A stretch of DNA of 64,000 nucleotides, from contig OX438750.1 of NCBI GenBank assembly GCA_949316235.1, forward strand, positions 22,880,865-22,944,864. Reading direction: 5' to 3'. The first letter of the stretch is position 1. Each line of letters starts with the position of its first letter. This document shows, one piece after another, positions 46,311 to 57,499 of this stretch. Position numbers and translations under genes: made by a program. The notes below the pieces were generated by a model. The model worked only from the letters and a program-made list of their open reading frames with translations, ran no database searches and was not told the origin of the DNA. This stretch comes from Oegoconia quadripuncta. Taxonomy: Eukaryota > Arthropoda > Insecta > Lepidoptera > Autostichidae.

Positions 46311-46374
46311 CAACGAATCTGCCGTTGGATACATTTCGCATCGTCAAATAGATAACTGAGTTAATCATCAGCTG

Positions 46375-46535
46375 ATTGGTTGGAGGTTGCGAGGAGTCGC
46401 TGCGGATGCAGGCCGCTTCTAACCGGTCGCTCTAGAAATCTATGGGAGAGACCTACGTTCAGCAGCCTCCCTAACATAGGCCGAACATAGATTTCTAGAG
46501 CCACCGGTTGGCAGGGGCCTGCATCATCTCTCTCT
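46375..46535. repeat. Inverted-repeat retroposon fragment
   Basis: gctctagaaatctatg (46429-46444) and catagatttctagagc (46486-46501) form a perfect 16-bp inverted pair. Outer bases (ggatgcaggccgct... / ...ggcctgcat) continue imperfectly. The interior gagacctacgttcagcagcc is the reverse of the 'cgtccact...ataggcct' repeat. Confidence 0.65.
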
Positions 46536-46589
46536 GCCTGTCTCTATATGAGTGAGATGTGATTACCTCATTTCTGTCTAGTCAAAATC

Positions 46590-47180
46590 AGGCGCAGGCG
46601 TACCAGCAGGCGCCCACCCGATGAAAGTTATATGAAACTGACAGCCGTTTCCCGCGCTATCGGCACATTCACACGTAACGGTTGTTTTGGCATTTCGATT
46701 TGGTTCACGAAACAATAAAATTACACGGCTGTCGCCGAAAACTTGTTCCACGGTAGGCCTATTCAGGTGTCATCACCCTCATGGATTGCATCGAAACGTG
46801 CGCACCCAAACACTATTAAGATTTGCGACAGCGATTATTCGAGTTGCCAAAGAAGATTCTCGAAATATTTATGTTTGTGTACCATTTTATGAATAGGATC
46901 GTATCTACACATACGTGATGGTAGAATAGACTGTAGAACTAAGCTATTTTGATAATGTTGTAAAAATTGTGCATAAATAGTGTCGAATAGTGACACTGTA
47001 GTATAAGAGTTATTCATATTTCAAGTGAGCATTCTGGCGTCACGTGTTGCTGGAATACTCATTTCACATAAACAGAGACTATTTAACCAGTACCTAAATA
47101 ATATGTATCCTAAAAAACTACATAAATAGTGCCATTACAATGTACAAGTCTCAAAAATACGTATTTAGACGTCTTTGTGA
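46590..47180. other. Intergenic, no gene recognised
   Basis: Locally CpG-containing (46640-46830). The 69-codon frame at 46687-46896 shows no known domain. Confidence 0.3.
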
Positions 47181-47189
47181 AAGAGCAAC

Positions 47190-47330
47190 CGCAGACGACC
47201 GACTTTTTGTCCACCAGACTTTTTTGTCCTCCGCAGTTATTGCATAGAATGCCATACTTTCTATCCTCGGCGACTAAATCGTCCCATCTGCATCACCGCA
47301 GGACAGCAGACAAAAAGTCTGTCGTCTGCG
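47190..47330. mobile_element. 141-bp MITE-like inverted repeat
   Basis: cgcagacgaccgactttttg at 47190 and caaaaagtctgtcgtctgcg ending at 47330 are inverted with one mismatch over 23 bp. The interior is about 95 bp with no frame of note. Confidence 0.65.
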
Positions 47331-47539
47331 ATGCCCTTGTATCTACCTAGTTTAATCTAGTACACTTTAATACGATATTACTAATACTTATAACTTGGAT
47401 ACAATGTTGACGAATGGCGCGGATGGTGTATAAAAATATCTATACCATTCTGCTCTCTATCTTCAACGTCTTATTCACGGAAGTTTTCTATAATTCGAGA
47501 AAAAATTTAAAGATTATGTCAAAATAACATTAGCAAAAA

Positions 47540-47775
47540 AGAGTTATTATAAAATTAGTGACTACCTGAATGACAAACACGCTTGGTGTACTTCGACCAG
47601 CTCCCCAAAATTATAAAATTGTATAAGTTATATACTTTATTTAAAAAAAAAGGACAACAATGAAGCTGTGGGTTTGTTGCGCCGCTTCTTTTTCCACAGA
47701 TGATATCCCTTTCCGAAGCGGTAGTAGCTTGGACATACCGACTGACAGATAAATGAAATAAACTTTTATTATTGA
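47540..47775 (+). pseudogene. 3' end of a non-LTR retrotransposon, copy 2
   Basis: Frame reads SYYKISDYLNDKHAWC, very similar to GYYKITDYLNDKQAWT at 43860. It is followed by UTR-like sequence ending gaaataaacttttattattg. Heavily truncated at the 5' side. Confidence 0.55.
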
Positions 47776-47779
47776 AATA

Positions 47780-48400
47780 AATGTTTGAAGTTTCAATTCC
47801 TACAACTTAAATTGTTAAATCATTCATTTAGTAATTAACTACCATTAACCTCGGTACCTACCCACCTATAATAGACGAATAACAAATGACCGATTGTGCT
47901 GTGATCATGGCAATAGGCAGGGACGACAACAAAGCGGGTCGACGAACTCAACAACACGGTGCATTTTGATAAGGACGCCAATTCGCCAATTTTTTTCCGA
48001 GAGATCCCCGGTTACGGTTAAAAACGCGCTACGCGGTCAAAGCGAACCGTTTTAATTACTTTATAGTCACGTCGATGTAGTGAAATTTACCGTTAAATTG
48101 AAAGTGATATGACAAACGGGACGCGGCAAATACCCCGTTGGTTGGTTTTAGCACGGAATCTCGGGGGGATAACCAATGATCAAATAATTTTCTTAGCAAC
48201 CATGCTCGAAAAGCAGGCATTTCATTTTTATTTAGCTTCTGTGAACTGTTTAAGCATTAGATATAATACCACCTATTACGCTTTAGAGTACATTATACTT
48301 GTATTTATATACTGCTCAAAACAATTAGAGGAACAAGATTTTAGTCCTTTCTATTGTATAAACTACAATTAGGTTTAAAATCTATTTTGAGCAGTATATT
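47780..48400. other. Intergenic
   Basis: No recognised gene. Around 47990-48110 it is mildly CpG-rich. An inverted pair tatactgctcaaaac / ttttgagcagtata lies near 48307-48401. Confidence 0.35.
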
Positions 48401-48404
48401 ATAG

Positions 48405-48770
48405 AGCGTCGATGGTTCAGCGGTTAAGACGCGGTCTCCTAATTTAGGATGTCCGGGTTCGTCCCAGGCAGGCCATGTACCAACGAGTTTTTAAATTAAA
48501 TTTAACTACTTATGCGCATTTTATCAGACTGCTCTTAAATGGTGAAGGAAAACATCGTGAGGAAATCTATATGCCTGAGAAATAAAAATTCAAAGGCATT
48601 TGAAGTCCCCAACCCGCATTGGGCCAGCGTGGTGGACTATGGACCATACTCCCTCATTATACGAGTGGGATGCCCTCGGACACGGACCTCGAATTGATAA
48701 AAATGCCGCAAAAAATCTGCTGGGTTACCCGTGATAAGAATGAAGTTTAGGTCAAAGTATATATATAATA
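48405..48770 (+). repeat. tRNA-derived SINE (family S5)
   Basis: Head gatggttcagcggttaagac with box-B gtccgggttcgtcccagg, then gtgaaggaaaacatcgtgag, gccagcgtggtggactatgg and cggacacggacctcgaattg. This is the classic layout of a lepidopteran tRNA-headed SINE. Fragments of its tail occur inverted at 57395-57485 and 30700-30800. Confidence 0.75.
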
Positions 48771-48822
48771 AAATGTAATTACTATTTTTAATTACTCCAT
48801 AAGTCTCGCATAATGCCTATTA

Positions 48823-49617
48823 GCCCAGGGAAAATACGGTTTGACCTGGAAAAAACGAATAACCGCGATTTTTTTAAACATTTAATAAAGTGTTGTAAAT
48901 GTAGTAACACATGTTAAAAATTAAGCATTTGTAAGAAACGCAAGTACTAAGTAAGTAACTAAATAAGCTAAAGTTGAAAAACGTATTTCTTTAAAAAGAA
49001 AATGCTCAATTGATGGGTATTTCCATAAATTCAAAACCTTTAGGGAAATTATCATTACAAAATATTTGCTCTCATTTCTATTTCTTAAGCCATGCAGTTT
49101 TACGACATTTTCAGCTAAAACACATGCATGCCTAAACTATGCTTACTTTTCTATCCATCACATGCAGCTCTACGACATTTTCAGCCAAAACACATGCATG
49201 CCTAAACTATGCTTACTTTCCCATCCATCACATGCAGCTCTACGACATTTTCAGCTAAAACACATGCATGCCTAAACCATGCTTACTTTTCTATCCATCA
49301 CATGCAGCTCCACGACATTTTCAGCTAAAACACACGCATGCCTAAACTATGCTTAGTTTTCTATTCATCACTATGTTAACTGTGTTTAACAAAAGTCTAC
49401 CTAATTAATAATTAAATATCAGTGAGTATTTATTGTTATTAAGATACAAATTAAAAATAGGGTTTTCTAAAAAAAATCTAGACTAAGCGCTCGTTTTTTT
49501 TTTTGGCTCCATAATTCAAAATTGCATCTCTAATATACCTCTATAAGATAGCAATTATATAAGTCGGTTCTGAATTATGTCTAGCTAAGCTAATTTTTTA
49601 CCGTATTTTGCCTGGGC
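48823..49617. mobile_element. 795-bp MITE, TA-flanked, copy 2 with internal minisatellite
   Basis: Starts gcccagggaaaatacggt and ends accgtattttgcctgggc, flanked by TA at both ends. Collinear with 36299-36849 except for about 240 extra bases that are tandem repeats (49091-49370). Confidence 0.88.
49091..49370 (+). repeat. 70-bp x 4 tandem array inside a MITE
   Basis: Units start at 49091, 49161, 49231 and 49301 with catgcagytctacgacattt-type sequence, then cagctaaaacacatgcatgc and a catcca-type end; exact 70-bp spacing with one to five differences per unit. Copy 1 of the MITE has one such unit (about 36546-36612). Confidence 0.95.
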
Positions 49618-49724
49618 TATATTTCAATCGTTGCAGTTAAAAAAGTCAATTATAATAGTTGTAATATGAGCTATTTACAATATTTATTTAAAAATAATGC
49701 TGTCGGGTTTATGTTTTTTTTTCC

Positions 49725-49980
49725 TCGGACATATACAGACATCGCCATCTAGTTCCACACTAAGCAACTAGGCTTGTGTTGTGGATACCAGATGGTTGAT
49801 ATACTACATAAATTCCTTTTTTTGTTGTAAATAAATACTTATTATAAATGAAAACATCCATAACTCGGGTACATGGTCCGTATTCATTACACAAACATAA
49901 TGCCCCTAGCGGGATTGGAACCCGCAACCTATTGGTATAGTGGTCAGAGTTGCTAACCACTACACCAAACAGGTCGTTTA
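49725..49980 (-). repeat. SINE (family S2)
   Basis: Right end aaccactacaccaaacaggt (reverse of the head), gcgggattggaacccgcaac, cataactcgggtacatggtc, and left end atcgccatctagttccacac. Same layout as 20390-20662 and 54585-54850. Confidence 0.8.
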
Positions 49981-49984
49981 ATGC

Positions 49985-50720
49985 AGTAGGAAGTAAATGA
50001 TTCTCTTATCATCAGGGAAAGGAAAAATCTGAAAATTCAAGAGGCCACTTAGGACTTAGAGCGCTTAATATAAAATTATAGAAAGATAAGTATTCTTACA
50101 TGTTGATACAGATACCTACACTTTGATTCCGAAGACAGTCTTATATCCAACTGTCAATTTAATTATTTTTTTACCCTTCCACATTTATTTACCGCACCAA
50201 TTTGAAAACGATTGAACGATTATGAAGAATTCGATTTCGAGAATATTTTTTTATGGTGCTGGTTTTTATAGTGGTGATGAAGGAATCGAAAATGCACCGA
50301 TAAATTAGGAAAATGACGCTATAGCAAAAAGTATTGAAGCGATATTATGATGAGATCCATAACAATCTTCGGCTCGAAATATTACAAATTAGGTCTTAAA
50401 TGTTGAGCAACCAACGAGTAATTGCTTTTTTCTTGATGTCCCGTATTTGGAACACTAGACTTGTGGAGCTATTTGTGGTATACCTAATATGGAGCATTGA
50501 ATTGTGAACTTGTTGAAAATAACACAGTGTTTCCATTTACTAAAATTTGCTAATGTTAATATTTGAGACACTTTCCCTTAATGCCCCATTGGTTAAATTT
50601 GATTTGCATGAGCATAACAGAATAGATAGACTATTCCATAGACAAGTGTATATTTAATATTACACACCAGAGTAGAAATAGATAAAAACCGTGGCACCTC
50701 CAATCTACGCAAGCGATATA
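49985..50720. other. Intergenic, no gene seen
   Basis: AT-rich sequence without recognisable repeats or coding frames. Confidence 0.35.
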
Positions 50721-50724
50721 ATAA

Positions 50725-50905
50725 TAATAATCATCATCATATCAGCCACATGAGGTGCACTGCTGTACATAGGCCTCCCCCTTATACTTCCAGAGCGACC
50801 GCAACCGACCTGCATCATCCGTCCATCTAGTGAGTGTACATCCTACGCTGCACTTGCCCGTTGCGTGGTCTCCACTCAAGAACTTGAATGCCCATCGGGC
50901 AAGTT
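50725..50905 (+). repeat. Lepidopteran dispersed repeat ('atcagccac' family)
   Basis: tcatcatatcagccacatga, actgctgtacataggcctcc and ccagagcgaccgcaaccgac parallel 8245-8365, extended here by tacgctgcacttgcccgttg. Confidence 0.65.
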
Positions 50906-50909
50906 CGTT

Positions 50910-53520
50910 AGTAAAACTAATAAAGTATAATAACATCTAAGTACTATTAATATTAGAGCTTAATTCATCGTTTGCATTTCTAATTAGATCTTCATAAACA
51001 CGACAACATTTCAGTAAGTACTTTCGAATACAGAATATAATCTTACGACTTATATTGTTATGCATTCATTACATCCACAGCCTTATGCACAGTCTCTTCA
51101 AACCAAATAAGTTTTATTTGGTAAGTTACAAAAACGTCATGATACAATTACCGCTTATTCACAAACGCCTTATGTTAGTAGTACCATTGGCTAGTACCAT
51201 TAATAGTAGATACAAATGACACAAGTTTGTATCCTTAATTAAATTATTAAAGAAATAGTAGGCATTCCCTTCTTCAGTAGTACCATTGGCACTAGCCAAT
51301 GATACTAACCATTGATGGTACAAATGATAATAGTTTAAGGTTGACTCCCCAGAGGAGAACGAAGGTCATAATATTGATCTATACTTTACTCGTCCAACTT
51401 TCTAACTGATGATAAGTTCTTTTGGCCATTAGTAATGGTTATTAACTATTTTTTTTTTACTTATTATAAAAGTATTCCAATGCTGACAGGACTGTGCCCA
51501 TTGTGACCTTTGGAGAACCTAAGTATTGTACAGGATAAGGTAACATTTTTGCAAGCAATAGTACACACGTAAGCACTATCAGTGTATGTACACGACTGCA
51601 CTTCCTAGGCTCTGCGCCGGCGCATACGAAATGAGACACCCACGACAACTGAGTCACGTCCGCACGAGCACCGCGACTCTACTTATCGTAGTACTTGCGC
51701 TCCCGACTATGACAGTAATGAATTATGTTTATTGTGGTTTCGTCCACTTTGAAATGGCTGGATTGAATGTTACCAGCTTGTCTCTGAACGTTTCGCGGAA
51801 CGTTTAAGTACGAATGTTTATGGTTAACTCTCTGGTATGTTGTTCTACGAAAGTCATTTTACTGGTATTTTACCGGTCTCGGTTGGATTTTCACACGTTT
51901 CTAGTTAATATGGTACAGCGAAACAACAATCTCGAAGTACAGTGGGTAGGTAAGGTCATTTGTATAGGTCATACCTTACAAGTAAAAATGATTTTGTTGA
52001 AGTGTAAAATAAATGTCTGGGAAATTAAGACCTATATTTTACTAATTGTAAAATAAAACTAAGGACACAGTTACATAAAGTCTAAACATCTAATAGGGTC
52101 GTGGTGACCTATCTATACGAAGAACGGCAGTAGAAATGAAGCCTATATGAAACAAAAGTAAAAGAGAGGTGTTGAGGAAAATCGTTAAGAGCTTTCTGTC
52201 CATTTAACTCTCGCATAGCAACAAGTATCCCTCCATTCAAAAGAAACAGATATACTTGTACAATGACGACCATATATACCATATTAATAAAACTACAAAT
52301 TGCGTGTCAGAATATATGAACCTTTACATGCACTGTTTTTCAAATGTTTGTCTGTGGTTTGTGCATATACGCATCACGTAATGCCTAGGTACTGACCTAA
52401 TTCGAATGGAGTGTGTTTTCATAAAACTTAGTATTCAATTTGAAGTAGCATATGTATAATATCTATTTAAATCTTGATATATCTTATTACCTATTTAGTT
52501 TTTAGTTCATCGCAATCGGTTCATTCAATTAGAAGATACTAATTTATTTAAAAATAGTAACAAATAAAGAGATGGAATTTAAATATAAACTAGAACAAAT
52601 GGAAATACTAATTTAATATGACATCGCAACATGTTCAGTAGACGCAGCCACGAGAGAAAAAAGAAAGAAAAATCATTATTTGACTTAATTTACAGAATGG
52701 TTGCAGATCATTAATACAAAACCCAGCTAAACCGATAAAATCAAATCTCATAATATTTGTATTATTATTGTAGATTTCTTGATTTCTCAATCAGCTATGG
52801 ATAATGTGCTTGAATATTATTTAAAAATTTCTACCCATGGTAACTACAACATAAGTAACTAACCTTATGTAATTATGATTTTATTATATTAGGAAATATG
52901 CGGAAATCGTGCAAATAATTTTAAACACCAATCAACCATTCATATCTCTACATTTTGAATTATGTTATGGTTGCTATGCCAAACCTATTCGTAGGTATAT
53001 TTTGATTTGATGCTTACCTACTCGGTATGTGCCTACGTATAGAACAAAGATTCCCATACAGATCAGCTACCTGACCTAGAAATGCACTGGGTATCAAATT
53101 TCTACCATTGCTCGGAGCGTGATCGATCACGTCTGTGTTTAAATTTGAATCAGTATCTACTTCTGTTTCAACAAGTAATTTTTATTAAAATTTTTAATTT
53201 AATTTTTGCGGCAGCGGTTATCATTGATACATAAGACTCTAAACAATATGATTGCTTGCATCTAATATTTATTTAATGAACTTATGTTTAATGCTGAAAT
53301 AACAAAGGTAACTATCATAATTAATTAGATACCTACGATATGATAAATAAAGGATAATGTCTAACAGTGCAGGGCTATAGGCTGTTGATGTGAAGAATGA
53401 TAATGATGTAGATGTTTGCAAGAACTATACCGATCCAAGATAAAATATTTGGACACAAATTCCGTAACATAATTTCATTTGCATTCAGCAAACATTCTAT
53501 AAGTAAAATAGAATGACAAA
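50910..53520. other. Intergenic
   Basis: No gene. Around 51176-51325 repeated taccattggctagt/gtaccattggcactag blocks form partial direct and inverted repeats. The rest is AT-rich. Confidence 0.35.
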
Positions 53521-53619
53521 GGCTTTATGGTAACTATATGTATAGCATATACCAGTACAAACATGGCAATATCCATTAAAAACATGCACCAAAACAAAGA
53601 TATCTATCGAACAATCTTT

Positions 53620-53908
53620 ACGACGTGCGAGCGTCGGATGCTGAGCGAAGAACACTACCTACAAAAACAAACACTGACAGTTTTTTCGTTTACAATCGAA
53701 CGTCACTTGCTTAGCTGTTATCATGCAGTAGGTAACTTGCGGTGCGATCGCGTTTCGTTATCGGGTGTGCGCGTACGCAGGTCGATACGCGCGGCCGATG
53801 CGGCGGCCGTTCTCAGCGACAATGCGCCTCCATGTTGCGCTGTGTTGCTTCCCCCAGTCTCAAAGCCTAGCCACCTCTCTCTTTTAAGCCTGACACTGGT
53901 TCGCAACG
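53620..53908 (+). promoter_or_regulatory. CpG-rich island ending in a splice donor, possible promoter and first exon
   Basis: Dense CpG (gcggtgcgatcgcgtttcgt; cgatacgcgcggccgatgcg) in AT-rich DNA. On the plus strand it runs into AACG|GTAAGCA at 53908/53909, a good donor. A noncoding first exon of a plus-strand gene leaving the window on the right would fit. The 143-codon frame across it (53527-53958) reads through the donor and has no recognised domain. No downstream exon was identified in the last 10 kb. Confidence 0.4.
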
Positions 53909-54149
53909 GTAAGCACTCAACTCGTTGTTTTGGTGTCTCCGGCTGGTGCTGTCGATGAAGGCTTACGGTTGTTTTATGATGAGTAACATCCTTAAGTCCC
54001 AGAGCGTAATGAAACCGAGTGAGACAGCTACCTACATTTTTTTTAATTTATTTCCCAGAGGAAATTATAAAAAAGGTTTCATGACGATATTTTGGGTAAT
54101 ATGGCAGGTAGAGGTGGACAGTGGAGGAATTATAATTATACCTATAGTG

Positions 54150-54310
54150 ATAAGCGAAACCAACGTTCACGTGTTCGAATCCCGCTAGAGGTAATTTGTA
54201 TGGGAACATTTATTCCCGAGTCATGGATGTTTATATAAAAACTTATGTATGTATATATCCGTGCCATTGTACAAGATTTACCTAGTTTGTGACTAGACTG
54301 GATAATGTTT
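54150..54310 (+). repeat. SINE fragment (family S2)
   Basis: cgtgttcgaatcccgctaga, then cccgagtcatggatgttta and tgtgactagactgg. Divergent, with part of the head missing. Confidence 0.5.
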
Positions 54311-54584
54311 ATTTATTTCTATTATAATATACGAGTACATGGTAGAAATGATAAAACTTTTTACAGATATTGAAAGTACGTCGCTCAATTAATAAATTGA
54401 TGTTAATAACTATCTGAAAAGAAGCTGGATACGTGCAACATTTTGATATTTCCTACTCCCATACATTTACTATGACATGTCACTAACCCATTTTTAATAA
54501 CTTCTGTGAAATGAATAAAAAAAATAACTTCAAATTATTATATAATTAAATGAAATGTTTGTATTTTTTATAATAATAATAATA

Positions 54585-54850
54585 AATAAATATCGTTAGA
54601 CATAGACACATATCGCCATTTAGTTCCACAGTAAGCAACTACAGGCTTGTGTTGTGGATACCAGATGGTTGATATACTGCACAAATATTTTTTTTTGTAA
54701 ATAAGTACTTATTATAAATGAAAACATCCATAACTCGGGTACACATGTCTGTATTCATCATACAAACATATGCCCCTAGTGGGATTCGAACCCGCAACCT
54801 TTTGGTATAATGATCAGAGTTGCTAACCACTACACCAAAGAAGTCGACTA
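54585..54850 (-). repeat. SINE (family S2)
   Basis: Same layout as 20390-20662: left tatcgccatttagttccaca, middle cataactcgggtacacatgt, right gggattcgaacccgcaacct and accactacaccaaag. Confidence 0.8.
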
Positions 54851-55154
54851 TTGGCAAAGGTATAAAATGTATACAGCCATCAGGAACGAAGCCACCACTT
54901 TACTTTGTACTCACTCTATTAAAGTAACGGCGTAGAGTGGAAACACGTGTAGTGTATTTACAATTTATCACAATTATTGATAAAGATGCAATACTTATCT
55001 CGAAATTAACAAATGCATTAAATCCTTTTAAGTAGGTACTTAGTTGATATCACTAACCCAATGAGAGTTATGCCATAGTAAATGTATAAGCGTATTAGTA
55101 AGTTAAAGTAAGGCAGCCAACTCTATGGAAGGTCATTGCAGGACATTTGATCAT

Positions 55155-55420
55155 TTAAGTTTGGTGTAGTAGTTAGAAACTCTGCTACTATACCAAATGG
55201 TCGCGGGTTCGGATCCCGCTAGGGGCATATGTTTGTATGATGAATACAGACGTTTGTTCCCGAGTTATGGATGTTTTTCATTTATACATGTATTTATTTA
55301 CAAAAACAAAATACTTGTGTAGTTTATCAACCATCTGGTATCCATAACATAGGTCTAGATGCTTAACTATGGACCTGATGGCGCTGTGTGTTTGTGCAAA
55401 GATATTTATTTATTTTTTAT
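55155..55420 (+). repeat. SINE (family S2)
   Basis: ggtgtagtagttagaaactc, gcgggttcggatcccgctag, gatgaatacagacgtttgtt, tcaaccatctggtatccata and tggcgctgtgtgtttgtgca. Confidence 0.8.
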
Positions 55421-55539
55421 GGTGAGGGTAACTAATGGAGGTTGGAACGGTTGCCCTAAAATCACAAAATAAAATATCAACATACACGTCACGTTTATCC
55501 CAAATGGGGTGGTCAGATATATCCCAGACATTCACATTT

Positions 55540-55740
55540 TGGTGCTCCAAACATTAAATGTTTAATGCATCCACGGTTCACTTTCGAAATATAGACAAAT
55601 GTAAATGAGACAGGGAGTGAGCCCATCGCCGTTTAAACATAAAAGTCTGTAGATGTGTTTGGTGGAAAGTCCCTTAGTCGCCTTTTAACGCCACGGGAAG
55701 AGATGAATTGTAATAAAAATAAAATTATAAATTTTTATAT
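55540..55740 (+). repeat. Dispersed repeat ('cccttagtcgcctttt')
   Basis: Contains gtcccttagtcgccttttaa and cgccacgggaagagatgaat, a block common in lepidopteran non-LTR element UTRs. Confidence 0.5.
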
Positions 55741-55929
55741 TCTCCACAAGATTAAGATATGTTTTGATAATTAGACAAGTATAGGAATACATGTTTTACT
55801 TTATTAATGGTATTTACTTATTTATGTATCATTATATGTAACTCATATAATATTTTATAGTCATTAGTGTGTAGTTATTTCTTCTAGTTTAAATTTGCTG
55901 TAATTTGTATACGCCCAATCAACTGTTTT

Positions 55930-56065
55930 CTAACTAACCCTATTTTTGACTGGAAGAAATCCCTCTATGGGATAAGTCCGCCGTTGTACTCATACTCTGT
56001 ATCTATGTAAGATTAATGAATCGCCTTTTGTACAATAAAGCGTTTGCAAACAAACAAACAATAAA
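55930..56065 (+). repeat. CR1/Jockey-like 3' tail, copy 1
   Basis: atccctctatgggataagtc, cgccgttgtactcat, ttgtacaataaagcgtttgc and a simple tail caaacaaacaaacaataaat. The same end (agtacaataaagcgattaca) is at 59330-59420. Confidence 0.55.
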
Positions 56066-56174
56066 TAAATATAAAATATAGATACACATTGGATTTGAGC
56101 ATGAATATAAAAAAAATAAGAACTCTCGAAAGAATATGATATCATCGAATTACAAAAACTGTGTTAAAAATTAA

Positions 56175-56310
56175 ACATCTTCCAAATTCTTAACCGATTT
56201 TCATCTAACATGTCTAAGAACCTCCTTCGTTATCTTTAATATAAAGAAACCGCACTCAAATCGGATCACGATTTACTTGGATAAGTCTGGACAAAGATTG
56301 ACAGAAGACT
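56175..56310 (-). repeat. Dispersed repeat, reverse of 16100-16308
   Basis: cttaaccgattttcatctaa, catgtctaagaacctc, aaatcggatcacgatttact and gtctggacaaagattgacag. Confidence 0.5.
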
Positions 56311-56625
56311 GAATTGAAGATTGCACTGAGAGACACGTATGCATCTCGAATTAAACTAACCTGCATACCACAGCTCATCCTGTTATTTCGACAATAAAAC
56401 GGATTTGCACAATTGATTGGATAGTTTAGATTTAACCACAAATCAGCAGCTGTTATCCCAATTTCTCTGACATTTATGTTCCACGTATAAATGCAGTGAA
56501 TACTTCCTCAACGGCCTCCGTGGACCAATAGATTAGTACTGCAATTGCAGCAACGCAAAATGTGAGCCGTGAATTTCACTCCAGGTTGGGAAAATTTTGA
56601 CCATCTAATGTATTATCCCACCCGA

Positions 56626-56666
56626 CTCGTGGGCCCACCACGGCGACCAACCAGTGGGCCCACGAG
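56626..56666. repeat. Perfect 13-bp stem hairpin
   Basis: ctcgtgggcccac (56626-56638) and gtgggcccacgag (56654-56666) with a 15-nt spacer. Each arm also contains the palindrome gtgggcccac. Confidence 0.9.
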
Positions 56667-56699
56667 CAATACCCAGTCACTTGTGGTCCCACCGCTTCG

Positions 56700-57390
56700 T
56701 TCTTGACAGGTCTTAGGAGATATTACGCAATATTCAAATTCAAACTCGTTTATTTTCTCTTCACAATTCATACATTCATTATAGTATTATAGAAGATGTA
56801 TTACAATTATAAATAAAAATTGTAGGAGACTGATGCCTAAACTAAGCAGTAGCCTGTATTTCAGGTCATCAGGTCCTCCTCCAATACAACTTTGCAATTG
56901 TAGGTACCTATCTATAAATGTATGTATATGGCAAACGAGAAGACGTTAGTGGCGTTAGTAATATATATGTATTGTATGCGTGTGTATACACAATACTACT
57001 TTTTTTTAAATATTATTTCTGTAAACTGTTAAGTTTGTGAGTGTGATGTATGTTATGTTATATGTTTGATGTATATGGTATGTTACTATTACAGCCTGTC
57101 CAAGTATTTGCTTTCTGACAGATTATTTTTTAGAAAACATATTACTACTCATTGTTTATTATTGTCAGTTATGTTAGTAATTGTTGCCATGGTTACATCC
57201 GAATTTTCCTTCATTCCGAATTAGGTACATCAGAATTCTAATTTCTGATGAAGTGTGATACCTTTATAGAGATAGCAAGGGTCTTGTTATGACATCTTCT
57301 TTTTCGATGTATGAGAAAAACAACGTTGCAGCTCCGTATGCATCGTGATTATCAGCCTTACACATCACTGTCGGGGAATCGCCTCCTCTC
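56700..57390. other. Intergenic
   Basis: No gene seen. AT-rich with repeated tgttatgtta-like tracts. Confidence 0.35.
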
Positions 57391-57394
57391 ACTG

Positions 57395-57485
57395 GTAGAG
57401 GGTATGGGCCACAATCCACCACGCAGGCTCAGTGCGTATTCATGGATTTGTGCCAGACTAGTGGCCACCTCGTGGCCGATTTAGT
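57395..57485 (-). repeat. Retroposon fragment (S5 tail, reversed)
   Basis: gtatgggccacaatccacca, cgcaggctcagtgcgtattc and tggatttgtgccagact. Confidence 0.5.
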
Positions 57486-57499
57486 TATTTAATGTGCCC

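Noticed and set aside
49066..49275. Open frame with repeated protein motif
   Set aside because: It is simply the translation of the 70-bp tandem array (70 is not a multiple of three, so the frame shifts at each unit).
49091..49370. Regularly spaced repeats resembling a CRISPR array
   Set aside because: Units are contiguous with no unique spacers, lie inside a MITE and sit in an insect nuclear genome.
53527..53958. 143-codon plus-strand open frame
   Set aside because: It spans a CpG-rich patch and reads through a good splice donor; the Arg/Ala/Ser-rich product matches no family I know. Its length is explained by few stops in GC-rich DNA.
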